Positions 1 through 11,084 are shown, counted from the stretch's first letter. The stretch is 64,000 nt of DNA from Ceratotherium simum simum (GCF_000283155.1 NW_004454180.1:23956111-24020110), one strand, 5' to 3'. The notes: generated by a model from the sequence alone, not told the origin. Translations and numbers: made by a program.

Positions 1-590
1 TATGTTTTTAATTACTTTATTATGAGTAAGTATCACATTTTGAAGTGATTTTTCAGTACAGAAATGAGATTTTTTAGTGAACCTATCCAAATTCCTTCTA
101 GTTTCCCTTTTGAGAATGAGACCAGCTAGTGATTGTAGCTTATGGACACAAAGAATCTAACATGAACCAACCTACACATAGTTTGAACCCCTCACCCCAG
201 CCTTTTCAACATGGGTGTCTGATTCCCTAAGCCAACAACACAAGACTGCATGTTGTACAGACAATTGCTAATGCACGCATATTGGAATTCTAAGACAGGT
301 CCAAGTGGACTGAATGATAATGAACCGGGAACTGTGACTTTATCCTATAGGGTTTTTCAATTAATCCTTTCCATTCATTCCATAGGAATGAATTCCAAGG
401 ATTCAACTTAGTCAGTTCTAGGAATTCAAATTTGTTCAGTCAAATTATTTCTAAGTTCATAATGTGTGTAAAGCCTTAGGCTTATGGGCATACCAAGATG
501 GCCCAAATATTGATCTGACATTCAACGGTTGACTTAGAGCTTTTGAATGGCATAGAATATAAGGTGAAAAGAACTGGGGTAGAAATAAGG
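1..590. other. Unique non-coding sequence
   Basis: AT-rich single-copy-looking DNA. I see no open frame of note and no repeat family I recognise. A small 9-bp inverted repeat with a 3-base loop lies at 373-393 (attcattcc / ggaatgaat), which is expected by chance at this scale. Confidence 0.5.
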
Positions 591-599
591 ACATCAGGA

Positions 600-690
600 T
601 GCCAAGTCTATCTCTGCTACTAGCTACCTAAATGAGCTTGTATTATGACTATTGCACTCAGTTTTCTCATCTATAAAATGAAGTTTATCA
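600..690 (+). repeat. Probable MIR SINE fragment
   Basis: The segment ends with 'cagttttctcatctataaaatgaag', which corresponds to the conserved MIR core (CTCAGTTTCCTCATCTGTAAAATGGGG), preceded by a degraded 'tctctgctactagcta' block. It is short and diverged. The family is inferred from that core only. Confidence 0.5.
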
Positions 691-699
691 CCAACAGCC

Positions 700-1984
700 T
701 CTGATTCTAGCTTCCTAAGATTCAGAGTGTTTTAGACTGGGAGCCCTGACAACTTCATCTGGTTTGTTGGTTGCTGTCCTAGGTTCTGAAATCTTTTGAC
801 CCACCTGTGCTTCCTTTTCAAGACTCAGATTTTGCCAGAATTTATTCAAAGCATGTTCTTCCATTATCACAGACTCAGAAGAAATGAGCCTCTTTTTAAA
901 AGAACTATTTTTTACTCCGTTTCCCAAAGTAAAATATTTTAACCAAGATTTCCTTGAACTCAGCCTGGTAAAGATTCAAGAACGAAGGGCAAATTATACT
1001 ATTAATTTCAAAGCCCTCACCATAAATATGTAACATCAAGTCCTACATAAGATGTAATATCCTTCAGAATTTTTTGCCTTGGGTCAGTAAACAGAAGAAG
1101 GTTTTTTTACCATTAAGATTTCAGACTCATGGCAAGGACCATTTCTATCTTGCAATATATTTATTACATATTTGTAATAAATAAAAACATATTTGTATTT
1201 TGTCCTCTATTAGATGTATATGCCATATGTTAGCAAGAACCTTGTGTGATACTTTTTAGTAAATCTCCTCCAAAATTAGCACAAAAGTAATTATCACTTG
1301 TTAAGCATACAGTTAATTTTTATAGTAATATTGAATATATATACACCTAGGTATGTGTCCTGCAATCAGAACTTATCCCTATTTTGTTCTTCTGTGAAAA
1401 TTATCTGTCAGTTACTAAGCCTTCCAAAAATCACAACAAACCATCTTCTCATCATGCCTAGTCTCAAGCTCTCTGATTCCTCGTATCCACCTTCCTTCTA
1501 CTTGCCATCCCTAAAATTGGATAGTTTATTGAATATGTTCTTGTGCTGTTAGCACTGCCTTATCTTCATTCAACTAATATTATGCTTATTATTTAATTTT
1601 TGATTAAAAAATAAAGTTTCTAGAAATATAGAGACAACTTGATATTCTGTATTATATGGCATCCAAGTAGGTTCAAATCAATCTAAATAAAATCTGCTAT
1701 TTTTAGAGATGTAAGACATGCAGTATTTTCCTGTCAGTTCTCCACGCTCAATCCACACTCCTGCATTCCCTGGACTCTTTCATGCTTTGTGCTTTTATTC
1801 TTGAAGTTCTCATTTCTTGTTATTGTTATACTCTTCAGCCTGGTCTTATTAATAAACACATTCATGCTGTAAAATGTGGCTTAACTGTCACCTTCATATA
1901 TCATGACTTTCCAGAAATTATTTATCCCTCTCCCACATATGCCTCTAACATTCCCTGTATATCTCTTTGAAGCATTCTTTCCTA
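700..1984. other. Unique non-coding sequence
   Basis: No repeat family is recognised with confidence. Small open frames at 715-927 (minus), 1298-1552 and 1782-1970 are short, have low-complexity composition and lack any domain pattern, so they are treated as chance frames. Confidence 0.5.
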
Positions 1985-2290
1985 TTCTTTTTATTGAAGT
2001 ATAATTGACATACAATATTCTATTAGCTTTGGCTGTACATTATAGTGATTTGACATTTATATACGTTACGAAATGATCACCACGATAAGTCTAGTTACCA
2101 TCTGTTATCATACAAAGTTATTACAGTATTATTGGCTATATTCCCTATGCTGTGTGTTAAATCCCCATGACTTATTTATTTTATAACTGGAAGTTTGTAC
2201 CTCTTCATCTCCTTCACCTATTTTGCCCACTCCAACCCCTGCCACTAGTTTCCTGTATCTATGAGTCTGTTTGTTTTGTTGGAGTCTGCT
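1985..2290 (-). repeat. Old L1 (L1MA/L1MB-type) 3' end, antisense
   Basis: Reads 'tttttattgaagtataattgacatacaatatt', then 'gtgatttgacatttatatac', 'gatcaccacgataagtctagttaccatctg', 'ccccatgacttatttattttataactgg' and 'tctatgagtctgtttgt'. This is the reverse complement of the well-known 3' untranslated end of mammalian L1M elements. Polarity is minus because the 3' (A-rich) end lies to the left. It carries no coding capacity. Confidence 0.88.
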
Positions 2291-2407
2291 CCTAGCTTTA
2301 ATAATGGAAGATAACTACACTTCTTTGAACAAGTAATATGGGTGAACCCCTTTACATGTTATCTTATTAAATTATATTGATTGCACTACAGTTATCTTTT
2401 TTCAGTC

Positions 2408-2480
2408 GCCCTGTTTCTAGACTTTAAGCTCCTTGAGGAAAGGGATAGCAAATATTTGCTGAACGAATAAATGAATAATT
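2408..2480 (+). repeat. L2 LINE 3'-terminal fragment
   Basis: 'agactttaagctccttgaggaaaggga' followed by 'aatatttgctgaacgaataaatgaataa' matches the L2 3' terminus, which ends in TGAATGAA-type tails. The central 'cctagcacagtgcctggcacatag' part is deleted. Confidence 0.6.
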
Positions 2481-2684
2481 AGAAGGACAATTACTCAGAA
2501 CTAGCCACATTCACTCCAATTATTTCCTTCCTAATATATGATTATAAGTTAATAAGACAGCTGGTCAGAGTTAAAAGTTCCCTAGAGCCATTTTTCTCCG
2601 TGCAATTTTAGTAAGTTCACGTAAGTAAGGAGAAATTCATGATCACAGCCTCTTTTTTTTTTTTTTTTCCATTTTTTTATAGCA

Positions 2685-2895
2685 TGGAGTAGCAGACAAA
2701 GCACAGACTTAAGTCTCAAATAGACTTGGGATGGCTTTGAGGCTGATCTCCAGCACTTTGTTAGTCCTTGCTGTGACTCAGTTTCCTTGTCTACAAAATA
2801 TGGGTAAAATATTTATCTCACAGCGTTGATGTATTAAATGGGAAAATCCAACGACATGTTCAAGAATGGTGCTTGACACTTAATAAGTATTCAAG
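2685..2895 (+). repeat. MIR SINE
   Basis: The MIR core 'gtgactcagtttccttgtctacaaaatatgggtaa' is followed by 'tctcacagcgttgatgtattaaatg' and the LINE-like 3' end 'ggtgcttgacacttaataagtattcaa'. It is nearly full-length and in sense orientation. A T-rich run (2652-2668) sits just upstream. Confidence 0.85.
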
Positions 2896-2899
2896 GACT

Positions 2900-4320
2900 A
2901 TTAGTTTTCATCCTTTGAGACCTTCATTGCCAGGAACTAATAGGCTCAGTGTGCATTCTGCACTATTTATTATCCTTTTTATTCCTAACAAATCTAATAA
3001 GAAAAGTAACCTGGGCAGCACCAAGAGGCCTCTGGCTCAGAAAGTCACAGTCCTGAGGGGGAGTCTAATGCTTCTTTCTCTTCCTTCTCTCCTTGCTGGG
3101 TTTGATGTTACTCTCAGACATTTCTAAGTGAGATGAAAGTGCCATGGAGTGCGTATGAAGGATCAATGGCCAGTGTAAGGTGAAAAGCATTTTCCACTGC
3201 ACTCTCCTTACATGGGAGTGTACCAGAGCATTAAATCGTGGCATCAGGTGTGACACGCTGTTTAATAGTTCTAGCACACTCGGCTGCCTGAGGACACTTC
3301 AAAGGTAATTTTATCTGAGGAGAGAGAGTTGACTTACACCCCTTTCCTCCAGTCTTTTCATAAGGGAAAGACCCTAATTACAACTTTAAAAGGACCTCAG
3401 AGTCTGTGTTTCCTTTCAGAGACGGCATTTGGTATTGAGTCACTGGGAATTGTAGCTGTGAGAGAGCTTTCAGGATCGAGCGCAAAGGGAAGGCTCATTC
3501 GGGGGAAGCTCTGAGGCCCATCTCTACACCCATGTGAACAAGGTTCTGGCAGTGCCACTGCTTTTTGCTCGCATTTGTGTCTGAGCATCAACGAACCTGC
3601 ACTGCTGTTCTTATTATGTCCATGTTCCTTTTAGAACAATTCTTATAGACTATACTTTAGGCCCTTCAATTCCATGTCCTGAGACATGATGTGGGTCTCT
3701 AAATGACTGCCTTTTTCTTAGAAAGGATAAGTGTAGGGGACGTTTCAGTAGCTCTGAATTTTAGGCTTCGGTGAGCTATTTTTAAAACTGGTCAAGCATA
3801 TGGGATGTTTTATACCTAAAAGAAAAAAACAACAACAACAAAAAAACTCCCACACTGCCCCTAGAAATGAAGCGTGAATAAGACCAAGCAACCCAGCCTA
3901 CTGAAGTTTACATCTGAAAACGTATCGGTGAATTAGCCCTGCTCCTCCTTGCTTTGTGTTCTATGTGGCTAGGAGAAGGTTTAGCCTTTTAATTTACTAC
4001 TAAGAAATACTCTGTCCTATAACTATCAGGAGTAAAAGAGTAATTATTAGAAGTAAAGCAGTAGGAATTATTGAAACAAATAGATGAGTTGGGAGATGGC
4101 TCAGAAATACGCAAATTAGAGGTAGTCATAGATTTTCATATGTAGATGAAACCTTAAAGAGTTACTAACCCAACCCCATGATTTACAGAGTTTCAAAAAA
4201 TTGAGATACAAAGTTAAGTAACTTTCTCAAAGTTGTGATATATTCCAAAATATGAAAGTTGATTTGATAACACTGAAGAAAAATTATTAAAATGAAGGTT
4301 TTAAAAATCATTAAAAGTAT
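2900..4320. other. Unique non-coding sequence
   Basis: No repeat family or convincing exon seen. A 3.82-3.85 kb A-rich tract (aaagaaaaaaacaacaacaac) could be a retroposon tail, but I recognise no body. A 'tttcctttcag' splice-acceptor-like site at about 3410 precedes an open frame, but no matching donor is visible, so no exon is called. Confidence 0.5.
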
Positions 4321-4324
4321 TTTT

Positions 4325-4750
4325 GTACCTTTTATACACTAAGAACTGTAACAGGTGCTAGGGATATAATATTGAACAAAAAATATGTAATTACTGCCCT
4401 CCTGGAGATCTGACAATTGGTTTAAAAATACCAAACAATCATACAAATAAGTGTAGAGACAAAATTGTGGTAAGTGCTGTATGCGAGAAGTGCATGGTGG
4501 CATGAGAACATACAACAGAGGAATGAAGTGAGATCTGAAAAACCACAAAGTGGCAGAAGAATTAACCAGGAGGAGGAATTAAGAATGGAGGAGAGGTGCA
4601 TGGAGAATTCCAGATAAAGAAACACCATAGAAACTTCATGAGAAGGCTCCGACTCTTCTGCTTGTGTAGTGAGGAGGTGGAAAGTGAGAGGTGGAAAGAG
4701 ATGCTGATGGAAAAAGCAAGTAAGACTAGAGCAATGAGTTGGGAATGTGT
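4325..4750 (-). repeat. Probable L2 LINE fragment, antisense
   Basis: The segment 'aacaggtgctagggatataatattgaac' and 'gccctcctggagatctgacaattgg' parallels the reverse complement of the L2 3' region (CAGGCACTGTGCTAGG...GGATACAG...CTGCCCTCATGGAGCTTACA). Later blocks ('gagaattccagataaag', 'gtgcatggtgg') also follow the L2 antisense order. It is highly diverged. The 111-codon minus-strand frame here is not intact L2 coding sequence. Confidence 0.68.
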
Positions 4751-5020
4751 ACATCACTCTACAGCCATGTAGCCTCTACAGTAATTTCTAGCTCAGAAGT
4801 GAAAAGAAATAAGTTGTCCACCTCCTCAGACTTTTTCACTTGGGTTGTGGCAGGGGGCAGTGCCCGGTGGGCCAGGAGAGAAGGCAATTTAAAAATTTGA
4901 AATTTGTAGTAAGAGCAATTGTCTGCCTTAAATAGTTCCTGTCTTTTTGTCCAACTTGGAAAAAAGTAAGACAAATTTTCTAAAGATTCTTTTAAAATGG
5001 TATGGGCTTTCCTCTTCTCT

Positions 5021-5056
5021 CAGTCTGCTTGAGTTGCTATAACAAAGTACCACAGG
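5021..5056 (-). repeat. MaLR LTR, antisense, first piece (split)
   Basis: 'cagtctgcttgagttgctataacaaagtaccacag' is the reverse complement of the 3' end of MST/MLT1-type MaLR LTRs (CTGTGGTACTTTGTTATGGCAGCC). The element stops abruptly and resumes at 6216 with 'gactgggtgacttaaacaacagaaattt', the very next bases of the family. The two pieces are one LTR split by a 1.15-kb insertion. Confidence 0.85.
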
Positions 5057-5323
5057 CTGAACTCCTAGAAACAGAGAGTAGACTGGTGATTACCAGGGAC
5101 TGGGAGGTGGAGGAAATGGAGAGATGTGGGTACAGGGTACAAACTTCCAGTAATAAGACAAAGAAATCCTGGGGATCAAGTGTACAGCATGGTGATTATG
5201 GTTAATAATATTGTATTATATATGTGAAAGTTGCTAAGAGAGTAGATCTTAAATGTTCTCACTACAAAAAAGAAAAGGCAATTATGTGACATGATGAAGG
5301 TGTTTGCTAAAGCTATGGTGGTC
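5057..5323 (+). repeat. L1M 3' end, sense, 5' piece (split by an LTR)
   Basis: 'ctagaaacagagagtagactggtgattaccaggg', 'gggtacaaacttccagtaataagac', 'tggggatcaagtgtacagcatggtgattatggttaataat' and 'gaaagttgctaagagagtagatcttaaatgttctcac' follow the L1MA/L1MB 3' untranslated region. The element is interrupted near 5323 and continues at about 6100. The left target duplication in the MaLR is aagtaccaca (5045-5054), matched at 8 of 10 bases by aaataccata (6206-6215). Confidence 0.9.
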
Positions 5324-6095
5324 TGATATTGTGATTTATAATAAAAAATATATATTTAGTCTTTGTCCCTATTTCTGGCACAGACCGCCTAAAACCCTTG
5401 GAATTTCCCGTGATGAGAGTGATAAAGGTGCCTTTCGTTAATGAGGTTAGTGAGATGACTTTTAGAAAGCGCTAGAGGGTTGGAACTTTTAGTTCCCCCC
5501 ACCCCCGAACTCTGGAGAGGGGAGAGGGGGTTTGAGATTGAGTTCAGTCACCAATGGTCAATGGTTTATTCAATCATGCCTGTAGCCTAATGAGGCCTCC
5601 TAAAAACCCAAATGAACAGGATTTGGAGAGCTTCCAGGTTTGTGAGCACATTGAGATGCAAGGAGAATGGTGCATCTGGAGAGGGCATGGCAGCACCGTG
5701 TCCTTTCCCCACACCTTGCCCTGTGCATCTCTTCCATCTGGCTGTTCCTCATCTATATCTTTTATAATAAACCTGCTATCTAGTAAGTAAAATGTTTCCC
5801 TGAATTCTGTGAATGGCTCTAGCAAATTAATTGAACCCAAGGCAGGGAAGGGTTGTTGGAACCTCCAATCTACAGCCTATTGATCAGAAGCACAGGTGAC
5901 AAACTGGACTTTGACCAGCACCTGAAGTGGAGGGAGGGGGCAGCCTGTGGGACTGAGCCCTTGACCTGTGGGATCTGACACTATTTCCGGATAGATAGTG
6001 TCAGAATTGAGTTGAATTGTCAGACACCCAGCTGTGTCTGAGAATTGCTTGGTGTGGGAAAACCCCTCCACACGCTGGTATTGGTACTAGAATCA
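5324..6095 (+). mobile_element. Solo ERV-type LTR inserted in an L1
   Basis: A block of about 770 bp interrupts the L1 3' end and begins tgatattgtg. It has an LTR layout: a U3-like part, gaggcctcctaaaaacccaaa (a possible promoter region) near 5594, a polyadenylation signal in 'tttataataaacctgctatc' (5760-5780), and a long R/U5-like downstream part. No gag, pol or env is present on either side, so it is a solo LTR. Exact ends and target duplication are unclear: a TG...CA pair (5324/6095) fits but flanking bases do not clearly repeat. The family resembles mammalian class-I ERV LTRs; I do not assign a name. Confidence 0.72.
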
Positions 6096-6205
6096 TTGTA
6101 GGTGGTAATCATTTTGCAATATATAAGTGGATCAAATCAACAGGTTGTACACCTTAAACTTGCACAATGTTACATGTCAATTATATCTCAATAAATCTAG
6201 GAAAA
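6096..6205 (+). repeat. L1M 3' end, sense, 3' piece
   Basis: 'ggtggtaatcattttgcaatatataagtggatcaaatcaacaggttgtacaccttaaacttgcacaatgttacatg' (in parts) and 'tcaattatatctcaataaa' form the terminal L1M sequence, ending in a short A-tail at 6202-6208. It completes the copy begun at 5057. Confidence 0.9.
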
Positions 6206-6215
6206 AAATACCATA

Positions 6216-6760
6216 GACTGGGTGACTTAAACAACAGAAATTTATTTTCTCAGTTACGGAGGCTAGAATTCCACGATCAAGCTTCCAGCCTCACATAGCC
6301 TTTCCTCAGTTTGTGGACCTAGGGGAGAAACAGATTTTTCTTCTTCTTCTTACAAGACAACCAATCCTATTGGATTAGGGCCCCATCTCTATCACCTCAT
6401 TTAATTTTTTTTTTTTATTTTTTGTTTATTGCAGTAACATTGGTTTATGACATTGTAAAAATTTCAGGTGTACATCATTGTACTTCTATTTCTGCATAGA
6501 TTACATCATGTTCACCACCAAAATACTAATTACAACCCATCACCACACAAATGTACCGAATTATCCCTTTCACCCTCCTCCCTCCTCCCTCCCCCCTTCC
6601 CCTCTGGTAACCACCAATCCAATCTCTGTCCCTATGTGTTTATTTATTTAATTTTAATAACCTTCTAAAGGCCTGTCTCCACATATAGTCACATTAGGGT
6701 TTAGGGCTTCAACATATGAATTGTGTCGGGGGGGCGGGGGTCCACAATTCAACCCATAAC
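6216..6760 (-). repeat. MaLR LTR, antisense, second piece with nested L1
   Basis: Continues the LTR from 5056: 'gactgggtgacttaaacaacagaaatttattttctcag', 'ttggattagggccccatctctatcacctcattt', then after a nested L1 (6409-6645) 'ctaaaggcctgtctccacatatagtcacatt' and 'cttcaacatatgaattgtg'. It ends near 'ccacaattcaacccataacac', the reverse complement of the conserved LTR start. A G-rich tract (6727-6739) marks where the family carries a run of G on this strand. Confidence 0.88.
6409..6645 (-). mobile_element. Younger perissodactyl-type L1 3' end, antisense, with TSD
   Basis: A poly-T start followed by 'ttgtttattgcagtaacattgg', 'acattgtaaaaatttcaggtg', 'tacatcattgtacttctattt' and 'catcatgttcaccaccaaaat' marks the reverse complement of an L1 3' end. 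The same sequence recurs at 61433-61585. The 10-bp target duplication atttaatttt is seen at 6399-6408 and 6646-6655, so this is a 5'-truncated retroposition of about 240 bp into the MaLR LTR. Confidence 0.88.
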
Positions 6761-6879
6761 ACCTCTCTTCATTTTTTACTGCATTTAATCACCCTATTGA
6801 ATTCTCTGGGTAGCAGTTATCACTACTTGATATTTTTCTTGTTCATTTATTTGTCTCTTTGGTTTTCATTGTTATTGTT

Positions 6880-7005
6880 TATCTCCCCACACTAGAACTA
6901 AGCTTCATTAGAACACTATTTTGTCTTGTTCATCACGATACTCTCTGAGCCTAGAATAGTGCCTGGCATGAACAGGACACTAGAGGATATTTGCTGAATG
7001 AGGAA
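6880..7005 (+). repeat. L2 LINE 3' end
   Basis: 'cttgttcatcacgatactctctgagcctagaatagtgcctggcatgaacaggacactagaggatatttgctgaatgag' (read in parts) matches the L2 3' terminus: a TGTCTTGTTCACC block, an AGTGCCTGGCA block and a terminal ATTTGTTGAATGA. Confidence 0.85.
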
Positions 7006-7009
7006 AAGA

Positions 7010-7940
7010 TCTTATATTTTATGAGAGCTGCACTGGAGAGCACATTTTCTGAGGACTTCCTAATAATGTGACTTCTTATCAGTACAAGAGAAACTACCCC
7101 CTGGTGTTTCAGAACAGTTCTTATGAGGGAAAACAGAAGTGGAATATTTTTGTCTTCAGCTGTTCATGCATATTCTCACCTTCTCTCTAGATATCCATTA
7201 CTGCATACCCAGAGAATAAAGTGTGCCAATCTGACTTCCTAACTCTAATTGCAATCAGGTTGGAATGATGAGTGATTCTGGGTCCCCATGCCTCAGAGGA
7301 TGTGCATACGGCACGTTAAGCAATATCTCAATGGAGATGTTTTCAGTTGTATAGTGAGCCCGGGAGTTAAAATCTCTTATTAGCACACTGATTTGTGAGG
7401 AAGGGGGTGGGAAGGAATCCCACATTTTTTTTTACTATAGTTCATCTTGTAATTATGAAGAACAAATTTCTAGAATGAAAATAGAACTTCTCTTTCATTT
7501 CTTTTGAATGAGAAATATTCATCAGACTGACGTTACTAAAGGAGAAAAAGGATCAATATTAGCAAGGATGAATCAGAGCTAAATTATGGTAAATACAAAA
7601 AGAAATATACAATCTTTCTGGAAAGAAAGAAAACAGACAGAAACAGAATGATTGACATTATTTTCACCACAACAATGACGAGGCTAGAATGTTCCATCTT
7701 ATAACAGTGGCATTATAATTGGAAAAAAAATAATGTAAATGAAATGTTCCTTAGAGGTAGTGCCCTGAGTGGGCTCTACATTGGGAGGTCTGGAGAAGGA
7801 ATTTGGATGAGGTTTGTGCCTCAAACCAAAAATGAGGTCATGAGAGGGAGAATTTGAATTATTTACAATGAAGTTAATTTTAATCTCTGTGCTCGAGGGT
7901 GGCTCTGAGAAATGCAGACCCGGTTGCTGATCAGTTTGTC
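7010..7940. other. Unique non-coding sequence
   Basis: No repeat family recognised. Short purine-rich patches occur at 7600-7640. No open frame is worth calling. Confidence 0.5.
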
Positions 7941-7954
7941 ATCTTTGCTTCTCA

Positions 7955-8250
7955 GTATTGCTGGCTGTTGGCTATGGGGGCATGAGGGCAACTAGACCAT
8001 GTGTCTCTCATCGTCGAGCAGGCTAATCTGGGCTTGTTTACATGGTGGCTCAGAGTTTTAAGAGATTGAACAGATGCAGGCAAAACTTCTTCGGGCCCAG
8101 GTTGAGAAGTGGCACAGCCTCACTTCTATTATAGTCCCTTGGCCAAAACAAGCCATGGGTCAACAAAATTCAAGAGATGGAGATATAGACTCTGCCTCTT
8201 GAGAGGACCTGCAAAGAATTGTGACCATTTTTGTAATCTGCCATAGTACC
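7955..8250 (-). repeat. MLT1-type MaLR LTR fragment, antisense
   Basis: 'gcaggctaatctgggcttgtttacatggtggc', 'gaagtggcacagcctcacttct', 'tggagatatagactctgcctcttgagaggacctgcaaag' and 'gaccatttttgtaatctgcca' run in the order of the reverse-complemented MLT1 LTR, ending at the LTR's conserved start (TGGTAGATTGCAAAAATGG on the minus strand). The 3' portion of the LTR is missing or eroded. A fuller copy lies at 17590-18112. Confidence 0.8.
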
Positions 8251-8329
8251 TATAAATAAAAATGCTGGTGCATTCTTCTTTACTTTTTCCCTTAATTATG
8301 CTTTTCAACAGTCCATAAAAATTCAAGGA

Positions 8330-11080
8330 ATGTTATGTTGTACCATTATAGGTCACATACCTTCATTTTCAAACATCTTAAGTTAACAGAAATCTGTACC
8401 AAGAATTCTTTCTGAACTCATAGCTAACATAAATTTGAAAGAGTGATAATGGCATAGATGTAAGTGCATTTTAAACTGAACCCAGTAAAAAAGTGTAGTA
8501 AGGCAAACCAAGGAACATCTGAATTCTCTATGGATCTTTTGGAGTTAACATTCCAGCTTGGCTTCTCAAGCAGAGGATCTCAGAATAATCACTCTAAAAC
8601 ATGCTGCTTTTACAGTTCCCCAGTTGCCAAATCTTAGTTCTTTGGTAAATACCAGACTACCAGGCCTCCATGGAAAGATGTCACTTAATTTGTCCTGTGT
8701 CCCATTTTTAAAATAGTCATAGTAGCTACAAGCTATTGTGAAGAAAAGCTTGGAAAACATGCTAGTGAACATTTTTTTCATACATATGAGTGATAAGAAG
8801 GGATCAAAGTTGTATGCCTCTTTATGGTTGGAGATTCCCAATCTGTCACTGAGGCTGTGGGTTTTAAGCATCTGTCAAATCTGAATTGAGCTTATTTTTA
8901 AGCTGCTCAATTAAAAAAAAATAACCCCTTTGCCTTCCCAGCTGCAGTCTCTCATACTAATCCTTGTTTTGAAACTAATTAAACACGTACAGCATATTTG
9001 AAATAAAATTACTGATCTGTTTGCCCTCTTTTCCCATCTGTAATATCTTGCAAATGTTCTCTTGCTTGAGGCAAGTTTAAGATGTAGAAAATAAAGATCT
9101 CTTAAATGAATTCATCTTTTACCACATTCCTGGCAGCTAGAGATCCCCTTCTCTGGTTTGTGTTTTTCAATCAGAATTAATACTTGAATTGAAAATATTG
9201 TTTTTTTCCACACCCTTCCACACTGACAGTTTCCCACAAGGCTGTTTTGATCCATCATTCAAGCACATATACTGTTTAAAATTGAAAGCTGCCTTTTCCC
9301 TCAGTCCCACCAGAAATATTTTACAGAAAAAAATACACCCTTTCCCAGGGCTGTTCTAAGCTGAGTTTAATTGACTGCTCCAGCCCAGGGACAGACCAAA
9401 ACAGTTGTGATTCCAGCAGGGTCTCTGTGGCAGCCCACTACCGCATTCAAAACACTCAGTGGGAGGGATCAAGGTGAGTTGGAGGCAAAGCTGATGGAAA
9501 ATTGGAAGGGACAGGCTTATATTTGTCACACCGGTCTACAGTGGCATGTTCACCAGGGTTTATATTCCTGGTGCATACTCCTAAATGTCAAGATAAATTA
9601 TCCCAGAGAAAACAAGGGAGTTATCAAGGTTGACTGTTCTTGGCTTCCTGACTCTTCACAAACTCTTTCTCTTCCAAGACTAAATTTGTCATTAGTTCAG
9701 TTCTGATGGCAGAGCAATGTAACCTGTGCTTGGCTTTTAGCAGTGCATGCTGATAAGGTAGCATCACTGAGAAATTCAGCATATACAGGAGTAACCAAGA
9801 CACACTGCTGTTGAAATAGCTTAATTCTCCCAGAGACAAATATTTCCTTGTCAGTGGGCATTCTTGCAACAACTACCCAGGAGATTTAATTGAAAAGCTT
9901 AAAACACATAGAAGCAGTGGGAGAAATCCCCAGGAATTTAGGAATGATGAAAAAGTTTAATCTTTGTCAATGAAAAGTTGTTCTAATTTACTCTTCACAC
10001 TGTGAGGTATTAGGCTCTGCAGCATTTACAATAGCAAGCAATTACAAGTCTTTTTTTCCCCTTAGCAATAGCCTTGATGTGACCTAGTTAAAATCATGTT
10101 TATAGTTTATTTTGAAGTGCTGTCTTACTTTAATCTTGCAGACTAACATTTGGTTTCTCTGTTAGTAGAAATGCATAGCCTTTAGCAAATTCAGGACTTA
10201 TTAATCAAAAGCTGAAACCTATGGCTCTATACTCAAGATATGCGTATAGACAATGACATAGTCAAGGTCTAACAATAGAGAGAATTAGTCCAGCGGTGGA
10301 GAGGGAGAACACTACTGGTGCTGGATTGGGGAGGGAGCCAGTATGTATTAAAAACTAGCATCATTGTACTGCTCTCTGTTCTTGTCTCACAGCCTTAGTT
10401 TACAATGCCTCCAGTAACTTCTTTTTATCCTTTCTTTAAAAAAAAAGTCATATAAACATATTTTACCCAGCCCCCCAATTTTTTAAATTGTAGAAGGTGT
10501 TCAAGGTGGGCAGATGTGCCCTCAGATTCCTCTCTTTTCCACCCCCAACTACATGTCTTCACTCGTTCATATATTGACTGACGCAATGCCTCTCTAAAAT
10601 AGGCTGTCAAAATGTAATTTTCACGTGTGGGAAGAGACAGCAAATCCCAAAGCAGAAATTAGAGTAAACAAAATCACAAGCAAAGCCCAATCCCAGTAGA
10701 GACTTCAATCCTAGAAGTAAGATATTGAAGAAGTTTATGAGATGGAAGTTGAATCAACTCAATAAAGACAAAACAGGGGCAAGTGGAGGTTGAGAGTTGA
10801 CCTTCCTTGAGATGAAGAAGTAACTTCACCTCAATGTCTATAGGGTCCTTTTGCTTCAGTCCTATATTGGTGAGGAGCCATTAATGGCTGCAAACAAGCC
10901 TGAACAGCCGTGTTGGCTGACGAGTCTTGTCTTCTTCTGAATACCGAATACTGTGTTAATTTTCTTTTTGAGACTCAAACGTGACTGCATTTTATATCCT
11001 TATGAAAGAGTGAGCTTTTAATTCCTCATTCAGCACATATTCATTTCTCTGCAATTCACACAACATTGTTCAAACCTTTA
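8330..11080. other. Long repeat-poor unique block
   Basis: About 2.75 kb in which I recognise no SINE, LINE, LTR or DNA transposon. TAAT-type homeodomain motifs recur (aactaattaaac at 8974, cagaattaatac at 9172, gagtttaattgac at 9363). Open frames such as 9371-9706 (111 codons) and 8566-8871 minus (101 codons) lack domain signatures or splice context and are treated as chance. Confidence 0.55.
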
Positions 11081-11084
11081 TGAC

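Noticed and set aside
373..393. 9-bp inverted repeat with a 3-base loop
   Set aside because: Short enough to be expected several times by chance in 64 kb.
3395..3514. Possible exon: 'tttcctttcag' acceptor followed by open frame ending at 3514
   Set aside because: No donor site, no partner exon and no recognisable peptide. The acceptor match alone is common by chance.
6727..6739. G-rich run as a possible G-quadruplex
   Set aside because: Two G-runs only; four are needed. It is part of the antisense MaLR LTR, whose family has a C/G-run here.
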